DNA of 64,000 nucleotides from Rhizobium sp. BK251 (GTDB lineage: Bacteria > Pseudomonadota > Alphaproteobacteria > Rhizobiales > Rhizobiaceae). The first letter of the stretch is position 1. The number at the start of each line of letters is the position of its first letter. The notes beneath the pieces are model-generated. The model saw nothing but the letters and a program-made list of their open reading frames with translations, was not told the origin of the DNA and ran no database searches. The position numbers and the translations under genes are program-made. Below, piece by piece: positions 8,452-17,062 of the stretch. The stretch is from NCBI RefSeq assembly GCF_004345245.1, contig NZ_SLUQ01000005.1, forward strand, positions 62,001 through 126,000, written 5' to 3'.

Positions 8452-10395
8452 ATGTCCACCTCTCCCCGTATTCAACCGGCCCGGCCGGCAGGACCGCAGC
8501 GATATGTGCCCGCCGATCACTCCCGCGTCACGTTCGACGGCGGCTTCTGGCAGAGCTGGACCGAAACGGTCCGTACCGTGACCATTCCCACCCAGCACAA
8601 GCGGCTGGAGGAGGAGGGCTTCCTGGAAGTGCTCGATTTCGACAAGCCGGCCGGCCCGCTGGCACGGCCGATCCAGCCGAGCGGGCTCTCGATGCAGCAT
8701 TTCTTCGATTCCGATTTCGGCAAGTGGATCGAGGCGGCAAGCTACACCCTCAAGACCCATCCCGATGCCGCGCTCGAGGCGCAGATCGACGAGATTGTCG
8801 CCAAGCTCGAAAAGGGCCAGATGGCAGACGGCTATCTCAACAGCTGGTTCATCCGCCGCGAACCGGAGAAGCGTTGGACCAACCTGCGCGACCTGCACGA
8901 GATGTATTCGATGGGCCACCTGCTCGAAGGCGCGGTCGCATACTTCGAAGCGACCGGCAAGCGCCGGTTCCTCGATGTGATGATCCGTGCGGTCGACCAC
9001 ATCATCGATACCTTCGGTCGCGAGCCGGGCAAGCTTCGCGGCTACGACGCGCATGAGGAAATCGAACTTGCGCTCGTCAAGCTCTACCGCGTAACGCGCG
9101 ATCCACGGCACCTCAAGCTTGCGACCTATTTCGTCGATGAGCGCGGCCAGATGCCTTCCTACTACGACGAGGAAGCGAAGAAGCGTGGCGAAAATCCCGC
9201 CGACTACGTCTTCACGACCTATGCCTACAGCCAGGCGCACATGCCGGTGCGCGAGCAGACGCAGGTCGTCGGCCATGCCGTGCGCGCCATGTATCTCTTT
9301 TCGGCAATGGCGGACCTTGCGCATGAGAATGACGATCCGACACTGAAGGAAGCCTGCGACCGCCTGTTCGACAACCTGACCGGCCGGCAGCTCTACGTGA
9401 CCGGCGGCCTCGGTCCTTCGGCGTCGAATGAAGGCTTTACGCGCGAGTTCGACCTGCCCAACGAGACTGCCTATGCCGAGACCTGCGCTGCCGTCGCGCT
9501 CGGCTTCTGGACGCACCGCATGGCGCAGATCGATCTCGACGCCAAGTTCACCGACAAGCTGGAAACCGTGCTCTTCAACGGCGCACTCTCCGGTATCTCG
9601 CGTGACGGCGAGCATTATTTCTACGAGAATGTCCTTGAGAGCCATGGGCAGCATCGCCGGTGGAAATGGCACTACTGCCCCTGCTGCCCGACGAATATCG
9701 CGCGCTTCATCACCTCGCTCGGTCAGTATTTCTACTCGACCAGGGAGAACGAGCTCGCGGTCCATCTCTATGGCACCAACTCGGCCGAACTTTCGCTTGG
9801 CAACCGTTTCGTCCGCCTGAGGCAGGAGACGAACTATCCCTGGGATGGTGACATCCGGCTGCAGCTTGCCGTCGACCGGCCGAGCCGGTTCACGCTTCGG
9901 CTGCGCATTCCCGGCTGGTGCCGCAATGCCGAACTGTCGGTCAACGGCGCGCCCGTCGATCTCGAGCGTTCCATGACCAGCGGTTATGCCGCAATCGAGC
10001 GCGAGTGGCAGAATGGCGACGAGGTGCGTCTCGCCCTCGCGATGCCGGTCGATCGGATCTATGCGCATCCAGCCGTCTCCGAAGACGGCGGCCGCGTTGC
10101 GCTGAAGCGCGGCCCGGTCGTCTACTGCGTCGAGGAAACCGACCTTGGCGGGGAACCGCAGCGGCTGCGCCTGCCGGCCTCGGCCGAGCTCTCTCCGCGC
10201 TATGATGCCAACCTACTCGGCGGTGCGACCGTGCTCGAAGGGACTGCGCTCGAAGCCGGCACCGAAGGCTGGGAGAACGTGCTTTATCGCACCGCGCCGC
10301 CCTCTCTGAGAGAGCGGCCGTTCAAGGCGATCCCCTATCATCTCTGGGCCAATCGCGAAGCCGGTGCGATGGCGGTCTGGTTGCACGAAGCCTAG
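8452..10395 (+). CDS. Glycoside hydrolase family 127, beta-L-arabinofuranosidase-like
   Basis: A 647-residue protein of the former DUF1680 family. The GH127 metal and nucleophile residues are visible: E343-T-C345 (AETCAAVALGFWTH) and the cysteine pair C411/C412 in CPCCPTNIARF. In the characterised enzyme HypBA1 the equivalent Glu and three Cys bind zinc and one Cys is the nucleophile, releasing L-arabinose from beta-1,2-arabinofuranosyl chains on hydroxyproline. An alpha/alpha barrel fills the first two thirds and beta domains the rest. No signal peptide, so it acts on imported substrate in the cytosol. RBS AAGGAG precedes ATG 8452. It lies inside the importer operon, between the permease and ATPase genes. 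Confidence 0.85.
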   Translation: MSTSPRIQPARPAGPQRYVPADHSRVTFDGGFWQSWTETVRTVTIPTQHKRLEEEGFLEVLDFDKPAGPLARPIQPSGLSMQHFFDSDFGKWIEAASYTLKTHPDAALEAQIDEIVAKLEKGQMADGYLNSWFIRREPEKRWTNLRDLHEMYSMGHLLEGAVAYFEATGKRRFLDVMIRAVDHIIDTFGREPGKLRGYDAHEEIELALVKLYRVTRDPRHLKLATYFVDERGQMPSYYDEEAKKRGENPADYVFTTYAYSQAHMPVREQTQVVGHAVRAMYLFSAMADLAHENDDPTLKEACDRLFDNLTGRQLYVTGGLGPSASNEGFTREFDLPNETAYAETCAAVALGFWTHRMAQIDLDAKFTDKLETVLFNGALSGISRDGEHYFYENVLESHGQHRRWKWHYCPCCPTNIARFITSLGQYFYSTRENELAVHLYGTNSAELSLGNRFVRLRQETNYPWDGDIRLQLAVDRPSRFTLRLRIPGWCRNAELSVNGAPVDLERSMTSGYAAIEREWQNGDEVRLALAMPVDRIYAHPAVSEDGGRVALKRGPVVYCVEETDLGGEPQRLRLPASAELSPRYDANLLGGATVLEGTALEAGTEGWENVLYRTAPPSLRERPFKAIPYHLWANREAGAMAVWLHEA

Positions 10396-10404
10396 GAGAA
10401 AACG

Positions 10405-11505
10405 ATGGCACGATTGGAATTGAAGAGCGTCGTCAAGTCCTACGGCATCTATGAGGCCGTGCGCGGCATCAGCCTCGAGATCGAGGACAACGAATTCGTC
10501 GTCTTCGTCGGCCCTTCCGGATGCGGAAAGTCGACGACCCTGCGCATGATCGCCGGCCTCGAGCACATCACTGCCGGCGAGATCATCATCGGCGACCAGG
10601 TCGTCAATCGCCTCGGTCCCGGCAAGCGCGACATCGCCATGGTCTTCCAGAACTATGCGCTTTATCCGCATATGTCGGTCAGGGAGAACATCTCCTTCTG
10701 CCTCGAGCAGCAGAACCTGCCGAAAAGCGAGATCGAGGCACGCATTACCAAGGCAGCGGAGACGCTGCATATCAGCGAACTGCTTGGCCGCCGCCCCGGC
10801 CAGCTTTCAGGCGGCCAGCGCCAGCGCGTCGCGATGGGGCGCGCAATCGTGCGCAATCCGAAGGTCTTCCTCTTCGACGAGCCGCTCTCGAACCTCGATG
10901 CCAAGCTGCGCGTGCAGATGCGCAGCGAGATCAAGCGGCTGCACCAGCTGCTGCCGACGACGACTGTTTATGTCACCCATGACCAGGTCGAGGCGATGAC
11001 GATGGCGGATCGCGTCGTGGTGATGAATGGTGGCGTCATCGAGCAGGCCGGTCCCCCGCAGGAGCTATACCATCGTCCGGTCAGCCAGTTCGTTGCAGGT
11101 TTCATCGGCTCGCCGGCGATGAACTTTCTCTCTGCCACCCTGGTGTTCGGGGAGAAGGGCCTGGTTGTGCGCTTGACGGATGGCAGCGAGCTGCCCGTCC
11201 CCGAGGCGCGTGCGGTTGACTATGCGCGCCACGCCGGCAAGTCCGTCACCTTCGGCATCCGGCCGGAATCGATCAGCGATCGTCAGCAGCGACAGGGTTA
11301 TGCCGACATCGAGGCGAAGATCGATCTCGTCGAGCCGCTCGGCCCGGAGACCATGGTCTACTTCAGCGTGGGCGACACGAACCTCTGCGCTTGCATCGAT
11401 CCCGAAAGTGGCCCCAGGCCAATGTCGACCATGCCGCTCTCGTTCAACATGAACCAGATGCATCTCTTCGACCCGGTAACTGGCCACTCGCTGGCACTGG
11501 TCTGA
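10405..11505 (+). CDS. ABC sugar transporter ATP-binding protein (MsmK/UgpC type)
   Basis: A 366-residue ATPase with intact motifs: Walker [11 protein letters not shown]-loop, signature [15 protein letters not shown], Walker [15 protein letters not shown] and the switch histidine in [14 protein letters not shown]-terminal TOBE/MOBE-type domain follows (FGIRPESI). It energises the importer encoded just upstream. The start at 10405 has AGGAGA 6 nt upstream, 10 nt after the GH127 stop, so it is the last gene of the operon before a hairpin terminator at 11525. Confidence 0.92.
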   Translation: MARLELKSVVKSYGIYEAVRGISLEIEDNEFVVFVGPSGCGKSTTLRMIAGLEHITAGEIIIGDQVVNRLGPGKRDIAMVFQNYALYPHMSVRENISFCLEQQNLPKSEIEARITKAAETLHISELLGRRPGQLSGGQRQRVAMGRAIVRNPKVFLFDEPLSNLDAKLRVQMRSEIKRLHQLLPTTTVYVTHDQVEAMTMADRVVVMNGGVIEQAGPPQELYHRPVSQFVAGFIGSPAMNFLSATLVFGEKGLVVRLTDGSELPVPEARAVDYARHAGKSVTFGIRPESISDRQQRQGYADIEAKIDLVEPLGPETMVYFSVGDTNLCACIDPESGPRPMSTMPLSFNMNQMHLFDPVTGHSLALV

Positions 11506-11524
11506 GTCCCGCCGGCAAACGAAA

Positions 11525-11558
11525 AAGCCGGCAACCGCATGTCTGCAGTTGCCGGCTT
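11525..11558. terminator. Bidirectional hairpin terminator
   Basis: AAGCCGGCAAC (11525-11535) pairs perfectly with GTTGCCGGCTT (11548-11558). Leftward transcripts get a run of five U after the stem, a textbook terminator for the minus-strand lyase gene (stop 11574); rightward transcripts of the importer operon get a weaker U tract. Confidence 0.85.
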
Positions 11559-11573
11559 CTAGCTGTTTCAGGA

Positions 11574-12485
11574 TCAGGCGGCCTGACGGACCTTGGACGG
11601 ACGCGTGGCTGCCGCCTTCTCGACCATGGCGGTCACTTCCGCGCGACGGGCACCCGAAAGCGGCAGGCGCGGCATGCGGACCCGCTCGGAGCCGCGGCCC
11701 ATGATCTGCTCGGCAAGCTTGATCGACTGCACGAGGTCATGCTCGGCATCGAGATGAAGGAGCGGCATGAACCAGCGATAGATGCGGCGGGCTTCTTCCC
11801 AGTCGCCGCGCGCAGCAGCGGCAACGAGCTGCACGGATTCCTGCGGGAATGCGCTTGTGAGGCCGGAGACCCAGCCCTTGGCGCCCAGCATCAGCCCTTC
11901 GAGCGCGACGTCGTCAAGGCCGGCGAAGATGTCGAAGCGATCGCCGAAGGCATTGATGAGGTCGGTGAAGCGACGCGGGTCCGGCGCGCTTTCCTTGACG
12001 GCCTTGATGTTCGGCACGTCGGAGAGTGCCTGCAGGACGTCGACGCCGATGTTGACGCGATAGGCTGGCGGGTTGTTGTAGAGCATGATCGGCAGCGAGG
12101 TCGCCTCGGCGACAGCACGGAAATGGGCGATCAGTTCTTCCGGCTTCGGCACATAGACCATGGCCGGCAGCACCATCAGACCATCGGCGCCGAGCTTTTC
12201 GGCATCGCGGGCATAGGCGACGGCGCGGCGCGTGTCGAGTTCGGAAACGCCGGTGACGACCGGAACACGGCCGTTCACCACCTCGACGGCAGCCTTCAGG
12301 ATCGTGCGCTTTTCCTCGGGCTCCAGCGAGTTGTTCTCGCCGCAGGTGCCCATGACGATCAGGCCGTTGACGCCGTCGTTGACGAGCGCGTCCTGGACGC
12401 GCTGCGTTGCGGCGAGATCCACGGAGAGATCCTCGTTGAATTGCGTCGTTACGGCGGGGAATACGCCCTTCCATCCTGTCGTCAT
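11574..12485 (-). CDS. DHDPS/N-acetylneuraminate-lyase family protein; candidate pyrroline-4-hydroxy-2-carboxylate deaminase
   Basis: A 303-residue TIM-barrel lyase (WKGVFPAVTTQFNEDLSVD at the N-terminus). Family marks: GTCGENNSLEPEEK loop, the Tyr in LPIMLYNNPPAYR and the Schiff-base Lys in IKAVKES. The C-terminal RMPRLPLSGARRAEV resembles, from memory, the hydroxyproline-pathway deaminase (HypD/LhpC) better than DapA. HypD turns delta1-pyrroline-4-hydroxy-2-carboxylate into 2-oxoglutarate semialdehyde and ammonia. The chief alternative, 2-keto-3-deoxy-L-arabonate dehydratase, gives the same semialdehyde from L-arabinose. Either fits the neighbouring GH127 and Pro peptidases. ATG 12485 follows GAGGAC; a longer frame to 12542 has no ribosome site. 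Confidence 0.75.
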   Translation of the reverse strand: MTTGWKGVFPAVTTQFNEDLSVDLAATQRVQDALVNDGVNGLIVMGTCGENNSLEPEEKRTILKAAVEVVNGRVPVVTGVSELDTRRAVAYARDAEKLGADGLMVLPAMVYVPKPEELIAHFRAVAEATSLPIMLYNNPPAYRVNIGVDVLQALSDVPNIKAVKESAPDPRRFTDLINAFGDRFDIFAGLDDVALEGLMLGAKGWVSGLTSAFPQESVQLVAAAARGDWEEARRIYRWFMPLLHLDAEHDLVQSIKLAEQIMGRGSERVRMPRLPLSGARRAEVTAMVEKAAATRPSKVRQAA

Positions 12486-12526
12486 TTTCGGGTCCTCGAT
12501 TGAAAGTGGTTGCGTTATATACAAAC

Positions 12527-12534
12527 TGTCGACA
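12527..12534. promoter_or_regulatory. TGTCGACA palindrome in the lyase/gntR divergent promoter
   Basis: A perfect TGTCGACA, read on the minus strand as TTTTGTCGACAG, 42 nt upstream of the lyase start (12485) and about 100 nt upstream of gntR (12638). This is the expected place for an operator of the divergent GntR regulator, and the element matches those upstream of the importer and peptidase genes. Confidence 0.55.
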
Positions 12535-12637
12535 AAACTCAAGGACGACTGAGCGGCAAATCTGCGGCGATCGCTCGCTATTGCTGAAAACCACCAAAAC
12601 GAAATACTAAGACGCTTGTTTCGAAGAAGGACATCGG

Positions 12638-13342
12638 ATGCGGAAAGAGACGGAGAATGTGCGGGTGCGGGGCTCGGGCACGCAGAGCGTCTATGCCGCG
12701 CTGCGCCGGGAAATCCTGTCGATGGCGCTCGAACCGGGTAGTCCGCTCGACGAGGTCCGGCTTTCCGAGCGCTTCAAGATGTCGAGGACTCCGATCCGCG
12801 AGGCGCTGCTCCGGCTTGCCGGCGAAGGGCTGGTGACGACGCTTCCGAACCGCAACACCATCGTCGCCACGATCGATTTCGCAAGCCTGCCGACCTATTT
12901 CGAAGCGCTGACACTGATGTATCGCGTGACGACCCGCGGTGCCGCGGGGCGGAAGGATGCCGAGATCATGCGGCGCGTGCGCGCCCGGCAGCAGGAGTTC
13001 GCCGAAGCCGTGGCTGCCCGCGATGCCTTCGCGATGATCGAGGCGAACCGCGAGTTCCATGTCGCGATCGCCGAGCTTGCCGGCAATCCCTACTACACGG
13101 CCTTTTTCTCGCGGCTTCTCGATGAGGGGCGGCGTATCCTGCGCCTCTACTATTCGACCTTCGACGATCGCCTGCCGCGCCAGTATGTCGACGAGCACGA
13201 GGAGATGATCGCAGCCATCGAGGCCGGCGACGTTGCGCGTGCCGACCGGCTCGCGATCGATCATGCGGCGCAGATTGTCCGCCAGATCCAGGAGTATATC
13301 GCCCGCGATCTCGATCGCCCGGTTGCGATCGAGATCTCCTGA
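12638..13342 (+). CDS. GntR family regulator (FadR/FCD subfamily)
   Basis: A 234-residue regulator. The winged helix-turn-helix covers residues 12-80 (TQSVYAALRREILSMALEPG, then RLSERFKMSRTPIREALLRL). The FCD effector domain follows, with the metal-binding pattern of the subfamily: Asp in DAFAMIEANREFHVAIAELA (D and H), and two further His in YVDEHEEMIAAI and AIDHAAQIV. Divergent from the DHDPS-family lyase and adjacent to the iminopeptidase; likely the local repressor, with a metal-bound carboxylate as effector. GAAGGA lies 7 nt before ATG 12638. Confidence 0.88.
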   Translation: MRKETENVRVRGSGTQSVYAALRREILSMALEPGSPLDEVRLSERFKMSRTPIREALLRLAGEGLVTTLPNRNTIVATIDFASLPTYFEALTLMYRVTTRGAAGRKDAEIMRRVRARQQEFAEAVAARDAFAMIEANREFHVAIAELAGNPYYTAFFSRLLDEGRRILRLYYSTFDDRLPRQYVDEHEEMIAAIEAGDVARADRLAIDHAAQIVRQIQEYIARDLDRPVAIEIS

Positions 13343-13358
13343 GCCGGGCGTGCCCTTC

Positions 13359-14660
13359 TCATGAGGGCAGGGGACCGCCCCGCTCCCTGACAAGCTTCAT
13401 CAGCCGGTTCAGTACGGAAGACGACTGGCGCACGCCGTCGTGCTCGAACTCGTTCGTTACCCAAGCCTGGACATTGCCGACATGGCGGGCGGTTTCAAGC
13501 GACAGCCCGGCATCGACATACATGTCGTCGTGATAGACGATTGCCGCGACCGGCACGTCATTTGCGGCAAGCCGTGCCGGGTCGTAGAGCGGTTCATAGT
13601 GCTCCCGGGCGGCAAGCGCCTCGACCCCGGCGCGGAAGGGCCGCAGCGAGCGGATTTCCTCGAACATCCACGGATACATCATCTCGCCGGTCAGAAGCAG
13701 CGGGCGGCGGTCGCTCGCAAAGGCGGGGTATTCAGCGCGAATGCGCTCGGCAGCCCAGGCCGTTGCCGCCGCGCCCTGACCGTAGATGCTTTCCTGCAGG
13801 ACGGCAAAGAGCGGATTATCGTCGAACGAGGTCAGCGCCATGACCGATGCGAGGAAGTGATCGGAAAGCCGATCTTCCTTCGGCCCGGAAAAGGCCTCGT
13901 CGACAAGCCAATGGATGTTGTCGTAGCCCGGCGCCATGCCGAAATCGATGCCGATCGTCTGCAGGCGGCGCACGGAAAGCCGGTCTCCATCCGGCAGGCG
14001 AACATCGTTGGCGTCGAGGTAGTCGGCAATCCGGCCAAGGCGCCCGGCATCATGCGGGTAGCGGCTGTAGAAGGCGGCGTTCTTGTCGGCAACACGCGGA
14101 TAGGTGCGGCGGTAGACATCGTCGGCGGTTGCGGAGAGCCCGGCAAGGCCGCCGGTGACGTAGCAGGCGGCAAGCCCTTCCGGCGCCTTCGAGAGATAGC
14201 TGAGCGTCAGGAAGCCGCCATAGCTCTGGCCGAGCGTTTCCCAGCGACGACCACCGAACACAGTCTTCCGAAGATGTTCGCAGTCGGCGATGATGCTGTC
14301 GGCGCGGAAGAAGCCGAGATAGTCGCCGGCCGCCTCGCCGTCGGCGAACGCAGCCATGGTTGCGCCTTCGATCCGGCTGCTGCGCCCGGTACCGCGCTGG
14401 TCAATCAGGATGACGCGGTGCGTCTTCAGCGCCTCCGCGAGCCAGGGCGGCCCGCCATCGGTGGGGCGCGGCGACTTCCCGCCCGGCCCGCCCTGAAGGA
14501 AGGCGAGCAGGGCAAGGTCGTCGCGCGCCTTCACCGGATCGCAGACCTCGCGCGCGAAAACCTTGATCGTCTCGCCTTCCGGCTTCGACCAGTCGAGCGG
14601 TACCTCGACCATGTGGTCGCGCATCAGCATTCCCGGGATCGTGTATTCATGGAGCAGCAT
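13359..14660 (-). CDS. Alpha/beta hydrolase, proline iminopeptidase-like (S33)
   Basis: A 433-residue protein. Oxyanion-hole motif FLQGGPGGKSP at about residues 55-64, nucleophile elbow LGQSYGGF with Ser146, and C-terminal acid/base in HDDMYVDAG and the His of EFEHDG complete the S33 triad. The size and the large cap domain resemble the approximately 430-residue prolyl aminopeptidases. These remove N-terminal Pro (some also hydroxy-Pro) from peptides in the cytosol; no signal peptide is seen. Divergent from the M24 peptidase, with a TGTCGACA site in between. Tail-to-tail with gntR. Role in Hyp-peptide breakdown is inferred from context. Confidence 0.8.
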   Translation of the reverse strand: MLLHEYTIPGMLMRDHMVEVPLDWSKPEGETIKVFAREVCDPVKARDDLALLAFLQGGPGGKSPRPTDGGPPWLAEALKTHRVILIDQRGTGRSSRIEGATMAAFADGEAAGDYLGFFRADSIIADCEHLRKTVFGGRRWETLGQSYGGFLTLSYLSKAPEGLAACYVTGGLAGLSATADDVYRRTYPRVADKNAAFYSRYPHDAGRLGRIADYLDANDVRLPDGDRLSVRRLQTIGIDFGMAPGYDNIHWLVDEAFSGPKEDRLSDHFLASVMALTSFDDNPLFAVLQESIYGQGAAATAWAAERIRAEYPAFASDRRPLLLTGEMMYPWMFEEIRSLRPFRAGVEALAAREHYEPLYDPARLAANDVPVAAIVYHDDMYVDAGLSLETARHVGNVQAWVTNEFEHDGVRQSSSVLNRLMKLVRERGGPLPS

Positions 14661-14686
14661 CGGTCTCTCCGCTATCGCATTTTCAT

Positions 14687-14694
14687 TGTCGACA
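14687..14694. promoter_or_regulatory. TGTCGACA palindrome between the two peptidase genes
   Basis: A perfect TGTCGACA copy (context ATTGTCGACATAT), 27 nt upstream of the iminopeptidase ATG (14660) and 96 nt upstream of the M24 peptidase ATG (14790). Same element as at 5213, 6598 and 12527, so one regulator may control both peptidases together with the importer and the lyase. Confidence 0.5.
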
Positions 14695-14789
14695 TATTGC
14701 CTACAAGGGCATTAATGTTCGTTCAAGCGGCTTCGCCTCCGGCAAGCCGATCGCAGACAAGCTGAAGCCAAAAGGAATTGGAAGACAAG

Positions 14790-15929
14790 ATGTCATGGTC
14801 CCATCCCGTGCCCCGCATTTCCGAGGATGAGAGGCAGGTCCGCCTCTCGCGTTTAAGGCAAGCGCTCGAGGCGGAAGGGCTTGCCGGGATGCTGCTCGGC
14901 CCGACGGACAGCCTTCGCTATTTTGCTGGCCTTGTCTGGCATCAAAGCGAGCGATTCCTCGGCGCCTTGGTGACGCCGTCCGCACTTTACTACATCGTTC
15001 CGGGCTTCGAGCGCAGCCGGGTCGAAACGCTGCCGCATCTGCCCGGCGAAATTGTAGTCTGGGAAGAGGAGGAAAACAGCGCGGCCCTTGTGCGGCGGCT
15101 CGCCGGGCAGGATGGCAAGATCGCGCTGGACGACGGCCTTCCGCTCTTCTTCTATCATGCGCTCGTCCGCGAATTCGGTGCCGAAGGGCTGGCCGACGCC
15201 GGGCGGCTGATCCATGGACAGCGACGCATCAAATCTCCGGCCGAGATCGCGCTCATTCAATACGCGATGAACCTGACGCTCGACGTTCACAAGCAGGCGC
15301 ATGCGCTGATGCGGCCCGGCATCAAGGCCTCCGAGGTCGTCGATTTCATCGATCGCCAGCATCGCAAGGCCGGCGCGGACGGCGGCTCGACCTTCTGCAT
15401 CGTCTCCTTCGGGACTGCGACCTCTCTGCCGCATGGCGCCGACGGAGACCAGGTTCTGGCCGCCGGCGACGTCATTCTGGTCGATACTGGCTGCCAGATC
15501 GACGGCTACCACTCGGACCTCACTCGCACCTATATGCTCGAAGGCGGCAATGGCGAGTTTGATGCGGCATGGGCGATCGAGCGTGAGGCGCAGCAGGCCG
15601 TCTTCGACGCCGCCCGCCTGGGAGCTCCCTGCTCGAGCCTTGACGATGCCGCACGCGCGGTGCTCGCCAAGCATGGCCTTGGCCCCGACTATCGACTGCC
15701 GGGCCTGCCTCACCGCGCCGGCCATGGCCTCGGCCTGCAGATCCACGAGGAGCCCTATATCGTGCGCGGCAACGCAACGCCGCTTGCTGCCGGCATGTGT
15801 TTCTCGAACGAGCCGATGATCGTCTTTTCCGGAAAGTTCGGGATCCGGCTCGAGGATCATATCTACATGGCGGCAGATGGCCCGCGCTGGTTTACCGATC
15901 CCGCCAAGGGATCGACAAAACCCTTCTGA
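14790..15929 (+). CDS. M24 family metallopeptidase (Xaa-Pro dipeptidase/aminopeptidase-like)
   Basis: A 379-residue enzyme with a creatinase-type N-terminal domain (LGPTDSLRYFAGLVWHQSER) and a pita-bread catalytic domain. All five metal ligands are present: Asp in VILVDTGC, Asp in YHSDLTRTYM, His in HRAGHGLGLQIHEEPYI, Glu in FSNEPMIVF and Glu in IRLEDHIY. Such enzymes split X-Pro bonds with two Mn or Co ions. ATG 14790 follows GGAAGA; the frame extends to a TTG at 14778, less likely. Divergent from the iminopeptidase and probably co-regulated. No signal peptide: a cytosolic peptidase for imported Pro/Hyp peptides (inference). Confidence 0.85.
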   Translation: MSWSHPVPRISEDERQVRLSRLRQALEAEGLAGMLLGPTDSLRYFAGLVWHQSERFLGALVTPSALYYIVPGFERSRVETLPHLPGEIVVWEEEENSAALVRRLAGQDGKIALDDGLPLFFYHALVREFGAEGLADAGRLIHGQRRIKSPAEIALIQYAMNLTLDVHKQAHALMRPGIKASEVVDFIDRQHRKAGADGGSTFCIVSFGTATSLPHGADGDQVLAAGDVILVDTGCQIDGYHSDLTRTYMLEGGNGEFDAAWAIEREAQQAVFDAARLGAPCSSLDDAARAVLAKHGLGPDYRLPGLPHRAGHGLGLQIHEEPYIVRGNATPLAAGMCFSNEPMIVFSGKFGIRLEDHIYMAADGPRWFTDPAKGSTKPF

Positions 15930-15961
15930 CCATCCGAGGTATCGCGTCTGGCGAAATGACA

Positions 15962-15985
15962 GAGGGCCGCGCGGTGGCGGCCCTC
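15962..15985. terminator. Hairpin terminator between convergent genes
   Basis: GAGGGCCGC (15962-15970) pairs perfectly with GCGGCCCTC (15977-15985) over a 6-nt loop. It lies between the M24 peptidase stop (15929) and the minus-strand binding-protein stop (16005). There is no strong U run on either side, so efficiency is uncertain. Confidence 0.55.
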
Positions 15986-16004
15986 GATGGTCGTGCGGCG
16001 AGAC

Positions 16005-17033
16005 TTACTGGTTTGCGTCGACATCCTTGTAGGCGGCGTCGAGGAAGCTGGTGTCGATCCACTTGTCGTAGTCGACAGAGCCCTTCAGGAGCTTCGCTTC
16101 GGTCATGAACTTCTCCTCGCCCTTCAGCGAGGCGAGCGCCTCCGGCGTGATTTTCGGATCCTGGTAGAAGACGTTGCTCTTGTAGGTCTGGCGGACCGAC
16201 TTCTCGGATGACTTCGTTTCGTCCACGAAGATCTTGATCGTCTCGTCGGGATGAGCGTCGGCCCAGCGCGCCGTCTGGATGTCGACCTTCAGCAGGCGCT
16301 GGACGAGATCGGGATGGTTGCGGGCGAACTCGCCGTTGACCGAGATGATGAAGGGTGCCGACCATTCCGGATGCGAGTTGGCATCGAGAATGACGCGCGC
16401 CTGGCCGGTGTCGACGAGCTTTGCCGCGACATCGCCGCTTTCGACCACCGCATCGACATCGCCGCGCACCAGGGCGGGGCCCGACGCATCGAAGGCAAGA
16501 TTGAGGGATTCGACGTCATCGAGCGAAAGGCCCGCGTCCTTCAGCGCCTTGGCAAAGGTCGAATGGCGGACGGTGCCGCTGAGATAGGCGACCTTCTTGC
16601 CCTTGAGTTCGCTAACCGTCTTGATCGGCGAATCCGCACGCACGATGATTGCCGAGCCGTTCTCCTTGACGAAGCTGGACAGGCCAATCGCCTTTACATC
16701 GGCACCGGCGGCCGCGACGCGCAGTGCCGGATTGTTGCCCGTGTAGATGACCTCGACCGCACCGGTGGCAAGAGCCGTCGTCGCCTCCGATCCGCCATTG
16801 GTGAAGGCGATGAACTCAACCTCGATGCCATCCTTTTCGAATTCCTTGGCGAGCGTGCCGTTGTGGCGCTCGAGGATGAATTTCAGATGGCCGGGCGCGG
16901 TACTGCCGATGCGGATGACCGCCGGCTTGTCGGCGGCAAGAGCCGGTGCGGAAAGGGCGCTGGCCCCAAGCACGGCGGCGGCGATTCCCTTGACGATTGT
17001 CCGGCGGAGCAGAGTGAGAGTGGTCTTGGTCAT
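16005..17033 (-). CDS. ABC transporter substrate-binding protein, sulfonate/nitrate type (SsuA/TauA-like)
   Basis: A 342-residue periplasmic protein. A twin-Arg-like start (LLRRTIVKGIAAAVLGASAL ending SAPALAAD) works as a signal peptide. The mature part begins AVIRIGSTAPGHLKFILERH and shows the NMT1/SsuA fold pattern, e.g. EVEFIAFTNGGSEATTALAT, VIYTGNNPALRVAAAGADVK and KGKKVAYLSGT. It binds an organosulfonate or related anion. Downstream of and co-directional with the permease, ATPase, ferredoxin and flavoprotein genes; 29 nt separate it from the permease. Ligand not readable. Confidence 0.85.
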   Translation of the reverse strand: MTKTTLTLLRRTIVKGIAAAVLGASALSAPALAADKPAVIRIGSTAPGHLKFILERHNGTLAKEFEKDGIEVEFIAFTNGGSEATTALATGAVEVIYTGNNPALRVAAAGADVKAIGLSSFVKENGSAIIVRADSPIKTVSELKGKKVAYLSGTVRHSTFAKALKDAGLSLDDVESLNLAFDASGPALVRGDVDAVVESGDVAAKLVDTGQARVILDANSHPEWSAPFIISVNGEFARNHPDLVQRLLKVDIQTARWADAHPDETIKIFVDETKSSEKSVRQTYKSNVFYQDPKITPEALASLKGEEKFMTEAKLLKGSVDYDKWIDTSFLDAAYKDVDANQ

Positions 17034-17062
17034 GGATGTTTCCCCTTCCAGTGTAAGTGAGA

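Noticed and set aside
8305..10068. A 587-codon minus-strand frame opposite the GH127 gene
   Set aside because: Antisense shadow of GH127, with no ribosome site or motif.
13351..13369. TGCCCT/AGGGCA hairpin at the gntR and iminopeptidase 3' ends
   Set aside because: A 6-bp stem overlapping the end of a coding region with no U run; too weak to call a terminator.
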